Counted from the first letter of the stretch, positions 17,652-27,189 are shown. The stretch: DNA of 64,000 nucleotides from Reyranella massiliensis 521 (GCF_000312425.1 NZ_HE997181.1:2270260-2334259); one strand, 5' to 3'. The notes: generated by a model not told the origin, from the sequence alone. Made by a program: numbers and translations.

Positions 17652-18440
17652 ATGAAGATCGCGACCTGGAACGTTAATTCCGTCCGCAAGCGGACCGGAA
17701 ATCTGGTTTCGTGGCTGCAACGCGCCAAGCCGGATGTCGTCGTGCTGCAGGAAATCAAGGCGCAGGAAGCCCAGTTCCCCACTCTTGAAGTGGAGGCTGC
17801 CGGCTACAAGGTGGCGATCGTTGGCCAGAAGGGCTTCAACGGCGTCGCCCTCCTCTCCCTGCATCCGTTCGATGTTACGGCCCGCGCCCTGCCCGGCCAT
17901 GTCGACGACGAGCCGGCACGCTACATCGAGGGGCGCATCCACACGCCGCGCGGGCCGCTTACCGTGGGCGGCATCTACCTGCCCAACGGCAATCCGATCG
18001 GCACTGAAAAGTTCGCCTACAAGCTCGCCTGGATGGAGCGCCTCTTCGGCCACGCCCGCGAGTTGCTGGCACGCGAGGAGATGTTTGTGCTGGGCGGCGA
18101 CTACAATGTCTGCCCGACCGAGGTCGACGTCTTCAATCCCGCTGCCTTCGCCGACGATGCGCTCTGCCAGCCGGAGTCGCGTGCGGCGTTACGCAAGCTG
18201 CTCAATCTTGGCCTCACCGATGCCGTCCGCGCCTTCCACCCCGAAGACGCGCAGTACACCTTCTGGGACTATCAGGCCGGCGCCTGGCAGAAGGACAATG
18301 GCCTCAGGATCGACCATCTGCTGCTCTCGCCACAGGCCGCCGACCGGCTGACCGCCGTCGGCATCGACAAGGCCGAACGCGGCAAGACCGAGCCATCGGA
18401 CCACGTGCCCGTCTGGTGCGAGCTCGACGTCGCGGCCTGA
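17652..18440 (+). CDS. xth: Exodeoxyribonuclease III
   Basis: 262-residue AP endonuclease/3'-5' exonuclease of base-excision repair. The start MKIATWNVNSVRKR includes the catalytic-site Asn7, and LQEIKAQEAQFP contains the metal ligand Glu34. The middle GGIYLPNGNP, the GGDYNVCPTEVDV motif (with the catalytic Asp/Asn pair) and the C-terminal RIDHLLLS and PSDHVPVWCEL (Asp-His) complete the family pattern. Close downstream of the ErpA-like gene and 16 bases before an ASCH-like protein. Confidence 0.95.
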   Translation: MKIATWNVNSVRKRTGNLVSWLQRAKPDVVVLQEIKAQEAQFPTLEVEAAGYKVAIVGQKGFNGVALLSLHPFDVTARALPGHVDDEPARYIEGRIHTPRGPLTVGGIYLPNGNPIGTEKFAYKLAWMERLFGHARELLAREEMFVLGGDYNVCPTEVDVFNPAAFADDALCQPESRAALRKLLNLGLTDAVRAFHPEDAQYTFWDYQAGAWQKDNGLRIDHLLLSPQAADRLTAVGIDKAERGKTEPSDHVPVWCELDVAA

Positions 18441-18456
18441 GGGCCGGTTTTTCGAC

Positions 18457-19029
18457 ATGCTGCTGAAGCGCCGCTTTCTCGACGGGATCGTGGACGGATC
18501 GATTTCGCTCGTGTTCCGGCGCTGGCGTAAACCGACAGTGAAAGCAGGCGGCACATTGAAGACGGCGGTCGGCGTCCTCGCCATCGACGAAGTCGAGAGC
18601 ACTCCATTGTCGAAGGTCAGGGCCGTGGACGCCAAACGTGCCGGCTATTCCTCGCTCGACGAGCTGAAGGCGGAGCTTTCCAAACGTGACGAGGGCGACG
18701 TTTACCGGATCAAGGTCCGATATGTCGGCGCCGACCCGCGGATAGCGCTGCGGAGCAAATCGCGGATCGGTAGCGGCGAGTTCGACGCGCTGCTCGTGCA
18801 CCTCCAGCGATGGGACGGTACCACGCCCTGGGTGAGGCGCACGCTCGGCCTGATCGAACGCCATCCGGGCCGGCGTGCCGGCGACCTGGCGGCCGAACTC
18901 AAGCAAGAGACCGCCCCCTTCAAGCTCAATGTCCGCAAGCTGAAGGCACTCGGTCTGACGGAGAGCCTGGAGGTCGGCTACCGTCTGGCGCCGCGCGGCC
19001 GGGCCGTGCTGGCCCGGCTCGGCAGGTAA
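18457..19029 (+). CDS. ASCH/PUA-like domain protein with C-terminal winged-helix-like region
   Basis: 190-residue protein of uncertain function. The first 90 residues (MLLKRRFLDGIVDGSISLVFRR at the start, KVRYVGADPR at the end) look like an ASCH/PUA-type RNA-binding fold. The last 75 residues (LGLIERHPGRRAGDLAAELK, then FKLNVRKLKALGLTESLEVGYRLAPRG) look like a winged helix. This suggests a nucleic-acid-binding protein, but that rests on pattern recognition only. It follows the exonuclease III gene and ends 2 bases before a convergent SDR gene. Confidence 0.65.
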   Translation: MLLKRRFLDGIVDGSISLVFRRWRKPTVKAGGTLKTAVGVLAIDEVESTPLSKVRAVDAKRAGYSSLDELKAELSKRDEGDVYRIKVRYVGADPRIALRSKSRIGSGEFDALLVHLQRWDGTTPWVRRTLGLIERHPGRRAGDLAAELKQETAPFKLNVRKLKALGLTESLEVGYRLAPRGRAVLARLGR

Positions 19030-19031
19030 CC

Positions 19032-19799
19032 CTACTCGGCGCCGGCGCCGATCACGCCGCCATCGGCGATGATGCACTGACCGCAGACGAAGTTGCCGGC
19101 CTTGGAGGCCAGGAACACGGCGACGCCGCCGATATCGTCGGGCTGGCCGATACGCTTGAGGGCGGCCTTGTTCTCCTGTGCGGCGCGGATCTGCGGGTTG
19201 TCCCACAGCGCCTTGGCAAAGTCGGTCTGGATCAGGCCGGGTGCGATCGCATTGACGCGAATGTTGTGCTTGCCCCACTCCATGGCCAGCGACTTCACCA
19301 GCGAGAGGTCGGCAGCCTTGCTCATGTTGTAGGCCGCGATATGGGCCGAGCCCACCAGCGCGCCGATCGACGAGACGACGATGAAGACGCCGTCCTTGCG
19401 CTCCGCCATCTCCGGCCCGACCATGTTCATCAGCCAGAGGTTGGACATCACGTTGTTCTGCATGATCTTCTGGAACACATCCTCCTTCAGCCCGGTGAGC
19501 GGACCGAAGTAGGGATTGGACGCAGCGTTGCAGACCATGATGTCGATCTTGCCGTAAGCCTTGCGGGCCGCGGCGACGAGGTTCTCCAGCTGGGCCTTGT
19601 CGGAGATGCTGGCAGCCACCGCCGTCGCCTCGCCGCCCTTCTCCTTGATGCCCTTCACGACTTCTTCGCAGGCCGGCAGTTTGCGGCTCGAGACGACGAC
19701 CTTGGCGCCGTGCGCTGCCATCTGCTCGCAGATCGAGCGGCCGATGCCGCGGCTGCCGCCGGTCACAACGGCCACCTTGCCGGAAAGGTCGAACATCAT
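19032..19799 (-). CDS. SDR-family oxidoreductase
   Basis: 255-residue classical short-chain dehydrogenase. TGGSRGIG is at residues 14-21, NAAS near 93, and the catalytic Tyr/Lys are in IAAYNMSKAADL near 160. The C-terminal CGQCIIADGGVIGAG is typical. Similar proteins are annotated as 3-oxoacyl-ACP or 2,4-dienoyl reductases; the substrate here is unknown. Last gene of a leftward row (P450, PP2C, asparaginase, RNA methyltransferase, SDR). Confidence 0.9.
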   Translation of the reverse strand: MMFDLSGKVAVVTGGSRGIGRSICEQMAAHGAKVVVSSRKLPACEEVVKGIKEKGGEATAVAASISDKAQLENLVAAARKAYGKIDIMVCNAASNPYFGPLTGLKEDVFQKIMQNNVMSNLWLMNMVGPEMAERKDGVFIVVSSIGALVGSAHIAAYNMSKAADLSLVKSLAMEWGKHNIRVNAIAPGLIQTDFAKALWDNPQIRAAQENKAALKRIGQPDDIGGVAVFLASKAGNFVCGQCIIADGGVIGAGAE

Positions 19800-19815
19800 C
19801 GGTTGTCTCCTGAAT

Positions 19816-21069
19816 TCATTTGGTCAGCAGGGCTACGAGCTCAACATGCGCCGACCAGAGGAACTGGTCGATAGGCATGAGTTTCTCCAGTCGGTATCCG
19901 CCTTCCTGCAGGACGCGAACATCGCGCGCGAAGCTGCCTGGATCGCAGGATCCGTAGACGATTCTCCGCACCTTCGAGCGCGCAAGCTCCGCGCACTGCG
20001 CGGCCGCACCCGCTCGCGGTGGATCGAGAAGAATGGCGTCGAACTTGCCGAGTTCCGCCGTCGTCAGCGGGTTGCGGAAGAGATCGCGGCGCTCCGCCAC
20101 GACGCGATTACCACCGATCTTGCGCGCCGCCGCGTCGACAGCCGCAACCGCGGGCTTGTCGCTTTCGAACAGGGAAAGCTTGCCGGGACGGCCAAGCGAG
20201 AGGGCACCGATTCCGGCAAACAGGTCCGCCATGTGCGCTGCATCGCCGATCCAGGCATTGACCGCAGCGCGCATCGTCAGCTCGGCGCGCTTGGTCGCCT
20301 GCAGGAAGGCGCCGGGCGGCAAGTCCACCGTCGCATCGCCCAGGATCAAAAGCGGTGTCCGGCGCGTTACCACCGGCTCGGCCGTCGCACGATCGCCCCA
20401 GCTCAATCGCGCCAAGCCGGCCCGCTCGGCAAGGGCAACCAGGACCTCGCGCATCTCGAGCTTGAGGGCGAGCTTTCTGTGCGGCCGGATCAGGATGTCG
20501 AGGCCGCTGTCGGTTTCGTTCACGACCGCATCGGCTGCGGCGCCATCCGGCAGGATATCCGCCATGCCGGCGCGCAACGCCTCGAAGACTGCGCTGACCG
20601 CCGGCCGCGCGACGACGCAGGTGCCGATATCGACGATCTTCTGGCTGGCGCGCTCGTGAAAGCCGGCCAGCACCCGCCGCCCCTGGCGGCGCAGCACGAT
20701 ATCGGCGCGCCGCCGCTCGCCCGGCTCGCAGGACAAAGCCTGCTCGAATGCCGGCGCCTGCACGCCCTGCTGGCTGAGCGCGCGCGTGATGAGGTCAACC
20801 TTCCAGCCCAGATAGATGTCGCGCCGCCAATGCTGCAGGGCGCAGCCGCCGCAGACACCAAAATGCCGGCAGGGCGGTGTCTCCCGGTGGCGCGAAGGCG
20901 CCAGGATCTCCAGTAGATCGCAGACAATGCCGTCGCCGCGTTTGTCGCGCGGCTCCGCTTCGACGGTCTCCGCGGGCAGAGTGAAGGGCACGAAATAGCG
21001 CCGGCCCTCGACCTCCGCGATGCCGTCGCCCCGTCCCCCGATCTCCAGAATATCGAGTGTCAGACTCAC
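19816..21069 (-). CDS. Class I SAM-dependent RNA (uracil-C5) methyltransferase, RlmD/RumA type
   Basis: 417-residue enzyme of the TrmA/RlmD family, which methylates uracil C5 in RNA and usually carries a [4Fe-4S] cluster. A TRAM-like N terminus (ILEIGGRGDGIAEVEGRRYFVPF) is followed by the cluster cysteines in CRHFGVCGGC (Cys67, 73, 76), with a fourth Cys in DIGTCVVARP. The methyltransferase domain includes DLFAGIGALSL, ILLDPPRAG and the nucleophile Cys375 in VYGSCDP. Target base cannot be fixed from sequence; 23S rRNA U1939 or U747 are the known ones. It lies 9 bases after the asparaginase gene. Confidence 0.9.
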   Translation of the reverse strand: MSLTLDILEIGGRGDGIAEVEGRRYFVPFTLPAETVEAEPRDKRGDGIVCDLLEILAPSRHRETPPCRHFGVCGGCALQHWRRDIYLGWKVDLITRALSQQGVQAPAFEQALSCEPGERRRADIVLRRQGRRVLAGFHERASQKIVDIGTCVVARPAVSAVFEALRAGMADILPDGAAADAVVNETDSGLDILIRPHRKLALKLEMREVLVALAERAGLARLSWGDRATAEPVVTRRTPLLILGDATVDLPPGAFLQATKRAELTMRAAVNAWIGDAAHMADLFAGIGALSLGRPGKLSLFESDKPAVAAVDAAARKIGGNRVVAERRDLFRNPLTTAELGKFDAILLDPPRAGAAAQCAELARSKVRRIVYGSCDPGSFARDVRVLQEGGYRLEKLMPIDQFLWSAHVELVALLTK

Positions 21070-21078
21070 CGGCTGGAC

Positions 21079-22080
21079 TCAGCCAAGCCAGCTCTTTGCT
21101 GGTCTCATTTCGCCAACCAGCAACCCGACGACGTTCTTCACCGGCGGATGCAGGACTTCCTCGCGCAGGTTCGCCGGCAAGACGCCGAGATGGTGGAGCA
21201 GCGCGGCCATCGCGATTTCCGAGGCCCGGCCGGCGCCATCCCACATCTTGATCGCGACACCGAGACCCAACGTCGGCAGCATGCCGCAGAACACGCCCTC
21301 GGCACCCGTCTTCACCTGAATGACGCCGGGGGCCGCTTCGTTGATGCGGGTGCAGAAGCGGCCACTGCCCGCCACCATGAACGGCTCGGCATTCATCGCC
21401 GCGCGGATGCGTTGCGCAGCGTCGGCATGCTTGCTCGAAAGCCGGGACGGGTCAGCCATCGCTGCCATCGCCTGAGCCAGCCGCTTGAGCGGTGTCGCCA
21501 GGGTGGGAATGCCGCAGCCATCGGTACCGTGCGGGAACGAATTGGCATCGACGCCGCAAAGGTCGCTCATCACCTCGCGCAGGCGCTGCTGCACCGGATG
21601 GTCGTACTTGATGTAGCCTTTGGTCGGCTCGCCGTAGGTCACAGCAGTCGTCAGGAAACCGCTGTGCTTGCCCGAGCAGTTGTTGAAGGCCGCAGTCGGC
21701 AGCACGCCCTCGCGCGCCAGGGCCTCGATGCTCGTCTGCAGGCGTGGCGCATGTGTGCCGCATTCAAGGTCGGCTTCGCTCAGGCCCACTTTCTTCAACC
21801 AAGCCCGCACCGTCTCGACATGGCGCGGCTCTCCACTGTGGGAAGCGCAGGCGAGCGCAATATGTTCGTTGCCGAGGCCGAAGCGCTCGACAGCACCGCT
21901 TTCGACGAAAGCCATGGCCTGGATAGGCTTGTTGGCCGACCGCGGCAGGATTGCCGCCTCGATGTCTCCCCAGGAGTCCACGATTGTACCGTCCGCCTTC
22001 ACGACGGCAGCGATGCCCTCGTGGCGGCTTTCGACAACCGGCCCCCGGGTGACCTCGATGACGACCGGCTCCCTGCTCAT
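21079..22080 (-). CDS. ansA: Class 3 (Rhizobium-type) L-asparaginase
   Basis: 333-residue asparaginase of the Rhizobium etli type, unrelated to the E. coli enzymes; it hydrolyses asparagine to aspartate and ammonia. Residues of the R. etli enzyme ReAV line up without offset: Ser48 and Lys51 in PRSANKPIQ, Ser80, and the zinc ligands Cys135 and Lys138 in NNCSGKHS and Cys189 in GTDGCGIP. The expected length is kept. Its start overlaps the PP2C stop by 4 bases (ATGA), so it is translated from the P450-PP2C message. Locus naming as ansA is by analogy. Confidence 0.92.
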   Translation of the reverse strand: MSREPVVIEVTRGPVVESRHEGIAAVVKADGTIVDSWGDIEAAILPRSANKPIQAMAFVESGAVERFGLGNEHIALACASHSGEPRHVETVRAWLKKVGLSEADLECGTHAPRLQTSIEALAREGVLPTAAFNNCSGKHSGFLTTAVTYGEPTKGYIKYDHPVQQRLREVMSDLCGVDANSFPHGTDGCGIPTLATPLKRLAQAMAAMADPSRLSSKHADAAQRIRAAMNAEPFMVAGSGRFCTRINEAAPGVIQVKTGAEGVFCGMLPTLGLGVAIKMWDGAGRASEIAMAALLHHLGVLPANLREEVLHPPVKNVVGLLVGEMRPAKSWLG

Positions 22081-22784
22081 CGCGCCCGCTCCAATTTCAC
22101 GACCGTCACGTTGTCCTGATACTCCTTGGCGGTCGCCAGGACGGCTTCGATGATGCCGTCGACCGGGCGGCCGATCTGCCCCAGGATCTGTTCCATCTTG
22201 AGGCTCTGGATGCCGTCGCTGCAGACAAGCAGACGGGCATCGGGTCCAAGTCGACGACTTCCGTTGTCGATCAAGGTCAGCGGATCACCCATCACCGCCT
22301 CGCGCAGCGTATGGCGTCCGGGATGATGCTCGGCCTCCTCTTCCGTGATCAGGCCACGCGCCACCATCGCGTCGATCTGCGGCGCCATGGAATGGTCGGC
22401 ATTCAGCCGCTCGATCCGCCCCGCTTCGATGAGGAAAAAAGGCGAATCGCCGACGCTGATCCAACGTACCTCGTCGCCGCGCAGGTGCGCCGCGACCAAG
22501 GTCGCCCCCATGCCGGCAAGCTGCGGCTTACCGACCGTTCCCTTGCCGACAGCCGCATTGGCGTCCTTGAGCCCATCGGCCAGACCGCCGCCCTGCTCCA
22601 CGGCGTTGACGAAGGCGTCGGCGGCAAGCTTGCTCGCCACTGCGCCGCCGGCATGACCACCCATGCCATCGGCCACGACCGCCAGCAGCGAGCCGTCGCC
22701 CAGCGTCACCAGACGCCAACTATCTTCTTGATAAGGGCGGGCGCCTTGATGTTGGCCGCCCTCACCCCGCCAGCGTGTCGCCAT
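22077..22784 (-). CDS. PP2C-family serine/threonine protein phosphatase
   Basis: About 235 residues; a Mg/Mn-dependent phosphatase. Metal-site motifs: YQEDSW near the start, VVADGMGGHAGG (about 40-51), ISVGDSPFFLIEAG, VCSDGIQSL and KEYQDNVTVV near the end. No membrane segment or signal peptide. The ATG at 22784 is chosen over a GTG at 22796, which would overlap the P450 end by 10 bases. No partner kinase is visible in the window, so its role in regulation is unknown. Confidence 0.9.
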   Translation of the reverse strand: MATRWRGEGGQHQGARPYQEDSWRLVTLGDGSLLAVVADGMGGHAGGAVASKLAADAFVNAVEQGGGLADGLKDANAAVGKGTVGKPQLAGMGATLVAAHLRGDEVRWISVGDSPFFLIEAGRIERLNADHSMAPQIDAMVARGLITEEEAEHHPGRHTLREAVMGDPLTLIDNGSRRLGPDARLLVCSDGIQSLKMEQILGQIGRPVDGIIEAVLATAKEYQDNVTVVKLERAR

Positions 22785-22786
22785 GT

Positions 22787-24022
22787 CTAGTGCCACACCG
22801 CCGGCAGTTTGCTGAGCCCTCGCAAGGTAAAGCTGCGCCGCCAGGCAGGGGTGTCCTTCTCAGGTAGTTCGAGCGTCGGCATGCGCTCGATCAGGGCGGC
22901 GAATACCAGCTCCGCTTCGAGCCGCGCAAGCTGCGCGCCCAGGCAGAAGTGGATACCACCCCCGAAGGATAGCGGGCGGACATTCGGCCGGCCGACATCC
23001 AGCCGGTCGGGATTCTCGTACTGTGCCGGATCGCGATTGGCAGCGCCCAGCAGCATGATGACGCTTTCCTGCGGCCCGACGGTCAGGCCGCCGACCTCGA
23101 CCTCGGCATGGGTCACCCGGCCGGTGAGCTGGACTGAGGAGTCGAAACGCAACAATTCCTCGACAGCGTTGGGAATCAGGGAAGGATCGGCCTTCAACCG
23201 CTCCCACTGGTCGCGTTGGCGGTGGAGTGCCAGCAGCCCGTTGCCGATCAGGTTGGTCGTGGTCTCGTGACCGGCGCCGAACAGCAGACCCATGTTGGCC
23301 TCAAGCTCCTCGGCGGACAGCTTGTCGCCGGCTTCCTCGGCCCGCACCAGCTCGGTCGTCAGATCGTCTTGCGGATCGCGGCGGCGCAGGTCGCAGAGCT
23401 GCTTGAAATAAAGGCCGGACAATTGGGTGTTGCGATTGGCCTGGTCGAGTTCCTCGCGCGTCATCGGCACCGGCTCGAGGATGCGGCCGTTGACGTTGCT
23501 GCCCGCCAGGAACGGCGCCCGATGCTCCTCGGGAATGCCCAGCATGTCGCAGATCACGATCACCGGCAGGCGATGCGCCAGGTCACGCATGACATCCATC
23601 TCGCCCTTGTCGGCCACGCGATCGAGCTGCGCGTCGACCAGCGCCTTGATGCGCGGCCGCATGTCGGCGACGCGCCGTGCCGTGAAGGCCTTGTTAACGA
23701 GGCCACGCAGGCGCGTATGGTCGGGCGGATCCTGCACCAGCATGGTCCGCGCCAGGCTGGCGACCGCCGGCTCGTCCATGCGATTCGCGCCGTAGCGGCG
23801 TTCCATATTGCCGGCGAAGTCCTTGCCGAAACGCTTGTCGCGCAGTGCGAAGGCGACGTCCTCGTAGCGCGTGAGCAGCCAGAACCCCTGTTGCGCCTTG
23901 AACACCGGCGCCGTCTCGCGCAGCCGTCGGTAAAACGGATACGGATCGGCAATGAACGCCGGATCGAGCGGGTTGAACTCGATCGGCGCACCTTGTCCGG
24001 CTGGCGGAGTCATGTCGTTCAT
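22787..24022 (-). CDS. Cytochrome P450
   Basis: 411-residue soluble bacterial P450 that hydroxylates an unknown organic substrate. The oxygen-binding I-helix reads GAGHETTTNLIG, the EXXR motif is in VEELLRFDSS, and the heme thiolate is Cys360 in FGGGIHFCLGAQLARLE. A GGAAGGAAC ribosome-binding site precedes the ATG. No ferredoxin or reductase gene is adjacent. It is first in a leftward row and divergent, over 61 bases, from two acyl-CoA ligases, so a linked fatty-acid or aromatic-acid substrate is plausible but unproven. Confidence 0.94.
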   Translation of the reverse strand: MNDMTPPAGQGAPIEFNPLDPAFIADPYPFYRRLRETAPVFKAQQGFWLLTRYEDVAFALRDKRFGKDFAGNMERRYGANRMDEPAVASLARTMLVQDPPDHTRLRGLVNKAFTARRVADMRPRIKALVDAQLDRVADKGEMDVMRDLAHRLPVIVICDMLGIPEEHRAPFLAGSNVNGRILEPVPMTREELDQANRNTQLSGLYFKQLCDLRRRDPQDDLTTELVRAEEAGDKLSAEELEANMGLLFGAGHETTTNLIGNGLLALHRQRDQWERLKADPSLIPNAVEELLRFDSSVQLTGRVTHAEVEVGGLTVGPQESVIMLLGAANRDPAQYENPDRLDVGRPNVRPLSFGGGIHFCLGAQLARLEAELVFAALIERMPTLELPEKDTPAWRRSFTLRGLSKLPAVWH

Positions 24023-24083
24023 GTTCCTTCCCTTAGCACGAACCCTCTTGCCGCGCGAACGAACTGGCCACTAGCATCGCCGG

Positions 24084-25643
24084 ATGTTTGCACTCACTCA
24101 GGGACTGCGTCGTGCCGTCCAGACTCGGCCGGACGGCATCGCGACCTCCTTCGCCGGGCGGCGGCGGACATGGCGGGAAAGTGCGGACCGCGTGAGCCGC
24201 GTCGCCGGCGCTCTATCCGCATTGGGCGTGCGCAGCGGCGACAGGGTGGCCATCCTGGCGCTGAATTCCGACCGCTATCTCGAACTGATGTACGCGATCC
24301 CCTGGCTGGGCGCGGCCATGGTGCCGATCAACACGCGCCTTGCCGCGCCGGAGATCGAGTACATCCTGAACGACTCCGGTGCCGTCGCTCTGTTCATCGA
24401 CACCGGCATGGCGCATCACCTGTCCGCGCTCGAAGGCAAAACTCCCGCGTTGCGCGAGGTCATGTGGCTCGACGACCTGCCGGGACCCGAGGGCATGTTG
24501 CGCTACGAGGACTTGACCAATTACGAGGCGATCGACGATGCCGGCGCCCGCAATGACGACCTGGCCGGCCTCTTCTATACCGGCGGAACGACCGGCCGTT
24601 CCAAGGGCGTGGTGCTCACCCACACCAATCTGGTCGTGAATGCGCTGAACGGCGTGGCCGGTATGGGTTTCACCGCGGACACCGCCTACCTCCATTCCGG
24701 GGCGATGTTCCACCTGGCCGACGGCGCCTCGACCTTCGGCGTCACGATGTCGGGCGGCCGCCATGCCTTCGTGCCGCGCTTCGAGCCCATGGAGGTCCTG
24801 CAGACCATCCAGATGGAGAAGGTCACGCACGCGCAGTTCGTGCCGACCATGATCAACATGCTGGTGAACCATCCGCAGTTCCGGGAGTTCGACATCGGGA
24901 CCCTGTCCTTCATCCTATACGGCGCCTCGCCCATGCCCGAGGGCGTCCTGCGCAAGGCCATCGAACTGATGCCGCGCGTCCGCATGATGCATGGCTACGG
25001 CATGACCGAGGCCTCGCCGATCGTCACCCTGCTCGATCCGCGCTACACGGTGCTCGACGGTCCTTTTGCCGGCCGTCTGAAGTCGTGCGGCAAGACCGTG
25101 CTGGCCTGCGAGATCAAGGTCGTCGATGCCGACCGCAGGGAAGTGCCGGCGGGCACCGCGGGCGAACTGGCGATCCGCGGCGCCAACATCATGAAAGGGT
25201 ATTGGAACAAGCCGGCCGAGACCGCCGCAGTGCTCGAAGACGGCTGGTACTATTCCGGCGATGGTGCCTACATGGACGAAGAAGGCTTCGTCTTCATCGT
25301 CGACCGGCTCAAGGACATGATCATCTCCGGTGGCGAGAACGTCTATTCGGCGGAGGTCGAGAACGCGATCTCGCTGATGCCGGGTGTCGCCGAGGTCGCC
25401 GTGATCGGCATCCCTGACGAGCGCTGGGGCGAGCGGGTTCACGCCATCGTCGTGGCCAAGCCCGGCGTAACGCTTGCGGTCGAAGAAATCATGGAGCACT
25501 GCCGCGAGCTCATCGCCGGCTACAAGTGCCCCCGTAGCGTCGATTTTCGTGACCATCCGTTGCCCCTCTCGGGAGCCGGCAAGGTGCTGAAGCGCGAACT
25601 GCGCGAGCCCTATTGGCGTGATTTTACCAAAGCGGTGAACTGA
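24084..25643 (+). CDS. Long-chain fatty-acid (acyl)-CoA ligase
   Basis: 519-residue adenylate-forming enzyme that activates a carboxylic acid as acyl-AMP and then acyl-CoA. Core motifs are present: LFYTGGTTGRSKGVVLTH (A3, near 156-173), GYGMTEASP (A5), YYSGDGAYMDEEGF (A7), DRLKDMIISGGENVYSAEVE (A8) and the catalytic Lys in SGAGKVLKREL near the C terminus. The acid cannot be predicted. It is followed by a second ligase 2 bases later. Confidence 0.92.
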   Translation: MFALTQGLRRAVQTRPDGIATSFAGRRRTWRESADRVSRVAGALSALGVRSGDRVAILALNSDRYLELMYAIPWLGAAMVPINTRLAAPEIEYILNDSGAVALFIDTGMAHHLSALEGKTPALREVMWLDDLPGPEGMLRYEDLTNYEAIDDAGARNDDLAGLFYTGGTTGRSKGVVLTHTNLVVNALNGVAGMGFTADTAYLHSGAMFHLADGASTFGVTMSGGRHAFVPRFEPMEVLQTIQMEKVTHAQFVPTMINMLVNHPQFREFDIGTLSFILYGASPMPEGVLRKAIELMPRVRMMHGYGMTEASPIVTLLDPRYTVLDGPFAGRLKSCGKTVLACEIKVVDADRREVPAGTAGELAIRGANIMKGYWNKPAETAAVLEDGWYYSGDGAYMDEEGFVFIVDRLKDMIISGGENVYSAEVENAISLMPGVAEVAVIGIPDERWGERVHAIVVAKPGVTLAVEEIMEHCRELIAGYKCPRSVDFRDHPLPLSGAGKVLKRELREPYWRDFTKAVN

Positions 25644-25645
25644 CC

Positions 25646-27178
25646 ATGCCCACCATCCCCTACTACGACTGGATCGCCCATCACGCCGGGCGGCGGCCGA
25701 AGACCCTCGCCGTCCACGATCTGCAGACCGAGCGCAAGCTCACCTATGCCGATCTCGACCGGCGCACCAACCGGCTCGTGGCTGCGCTGGCGAAGCTGGG
25801 CGTCACGAAAGGCGATCGGGTCGCCCTGCTCGCGCCCAACTGCCCTGAGTATTTTGAACTACAGTTCGCCTGCGGGCGCCTCGGCGCGATCATGCTGCCG
25901 CTCAACTGGCGCCTGACCGTGCCGGAGCTGGAATACATCCTGGGCGATTCGACACCGAAGCTGCTGGTGCACGACAGCAGCTTTGCCGAACAGGCCAAGG
26001 CTCTCTCGAAGAACCGGCTGGAGATCGATCCCGAGCGGCCCGACAGCGGCTACGAGCTTGCGCTCGCCGAAGCTGGCGATCCTCCTGCGCCCGAAGCGCT
26101 CACGCACGACGATATCGCCATGGTGATGTACACCTCGGGCACCACGGGCCACCCGAAGGGAGCGATCATCACCCATGGCATGGTCTTCTGGAATTGCGTG
26201 AACCTCGGTATCCCCGCCCTGATCACGCCGGAGACCGTTCAACTCGTGGTGCTGCCGCTGTTCCATACCGGCGGCCTCAACTGCTACGCCAATCCCGTCC
26301 TGCATGCCGGCGGCACCATCCTGATCATGCGCACTTTCGATCCCGGTCAGGCTCTCGACGCGATCTCCAACCCTTCGCTCGGCATCACGCATTTCTTCGC
26401 TGTACCGGCGCCGTACCAGTTCATGATGCAGCATCCGAAATTCCAGAGCGCCGATCTCTCCCGGCTCAGGATCGCCGGCGTCGGCGGCGCACCCTGCGCT
26501 CTCTCGATTCTCGAGACCTGGACTGCCCGAGGTGTGCCGCTCGTCCAGGGTTGGGGCATGACCGAGACCAGCCCCGCCGGCACGATGCTCGATGCAGCCG
26601 ACGCGATCCGCAAGCTGGGTTCGGCAGGCAAAGCTATGATGCATACCGCCGTCCGCATCGTCGACGACGAAGGCCGCGATCTGCCACCGGGCAGCATCGG
26701 CGAGCTGTTGATCAAGGGGCCCAACATCACGCCGGGTTACTGGAACAAGCCCGAGGCCACCGAGAGCTCTTTCACCGACGGCTGGCTGCACACAGGCGAC
26801 GCCGCACGGCAGGATGAGGAAGGCTTCATCTATATCGTCGACCGCTGGAAGGACATGTACATCTCCGGCGGCGAGAATGTGTATCCGGCCGAGGTCGAGA
26901 ACGTTCTCTTCCAGATCCCTCAAGTTGCCGATGCAGCCATCATCGGCGTCCCCAACGAGCGGTGGGGTGAAGTCGGCATGGCGATCATCGTGCGCAAGAC
27001 CGACCAGGATCTGGCCGAAGGCGATGTCATCCAGCACTGCCTCGGGCGCCTTGCCAAGTTCAAGGTGCCGCAGTCCGTCGCCTTCGTCGATGTGCTGCCG
27101 CGCAATGCCACCGGCAAGGTGCTGAAGCGCGAGTTGCGCGTTCAGTTCGTCGGCAAGAGTGCGCCGGCGATCAGCTGA
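25646..27178 (+). CDS. Acyl-CoA ligase (AMP-dependent synthetase)
   Basis: 510-residue paralogue-like neighbour of the upstream ligase. It has MYTSGTTGHPKGAIITHG (A3), WGMTETSPAG (A5), LHTGDAARQDEEGF (A7), DRWKDMYISGGENVYPAEVE (A8) and NATGKVLKREL (A10 Lys). The two ligases clearly differ, so they may act on different acids or at successive steps. Start ATG at 25646, two bases after the previous stop, indicating translational coupling. It converges with the cupin gene 11 bases downstream. Confidence 0.92.
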   Translation: MPTIPYYDWIAHHAGRRPKTLAVHDLQTERKLTYADLDRRTNRLVAALAKLGVTKGDRVALLAPNCPEYFELQFACGRLGAIMLPLNWRLTVPELEYILGDSTPKLLVHDSSFAEQAKALSKNRLEIDPERPDSGYELALAEAGDPPAPEALTHDDIAMVMYTSGTTGHPKGAIITHGMVFWNCVNLGIPALITPETVQLVVLPLFHTGGLNCYANPVLHAGGTILIMRTFDPGQALDAISNPSLGITHFFAVPAPYQFMMQHPKFQSADLSRLRIAGVGGAPCALSILETWTARGVPLVQGWGMTETSPAGTMLDAADAIRKLGSAGKAMMHTAVRIVDDEGRDLPPGSIGELLIKGPNITPGYWNKPEATESSFTDGWLHTGDAARQDEEGFIYIVDRWKDMYISGGENVYPAEVENVLFQIPQVADAAIIGVPNERWGEVGMAIIVRKTDQDLAEGDVIQHCLGRLAKFKVPQSVAFVDVLPRNATGKVLKRELRVQFVGKSAPAIS

Positions 27179-27189
27179 GCGCGGCGCGG

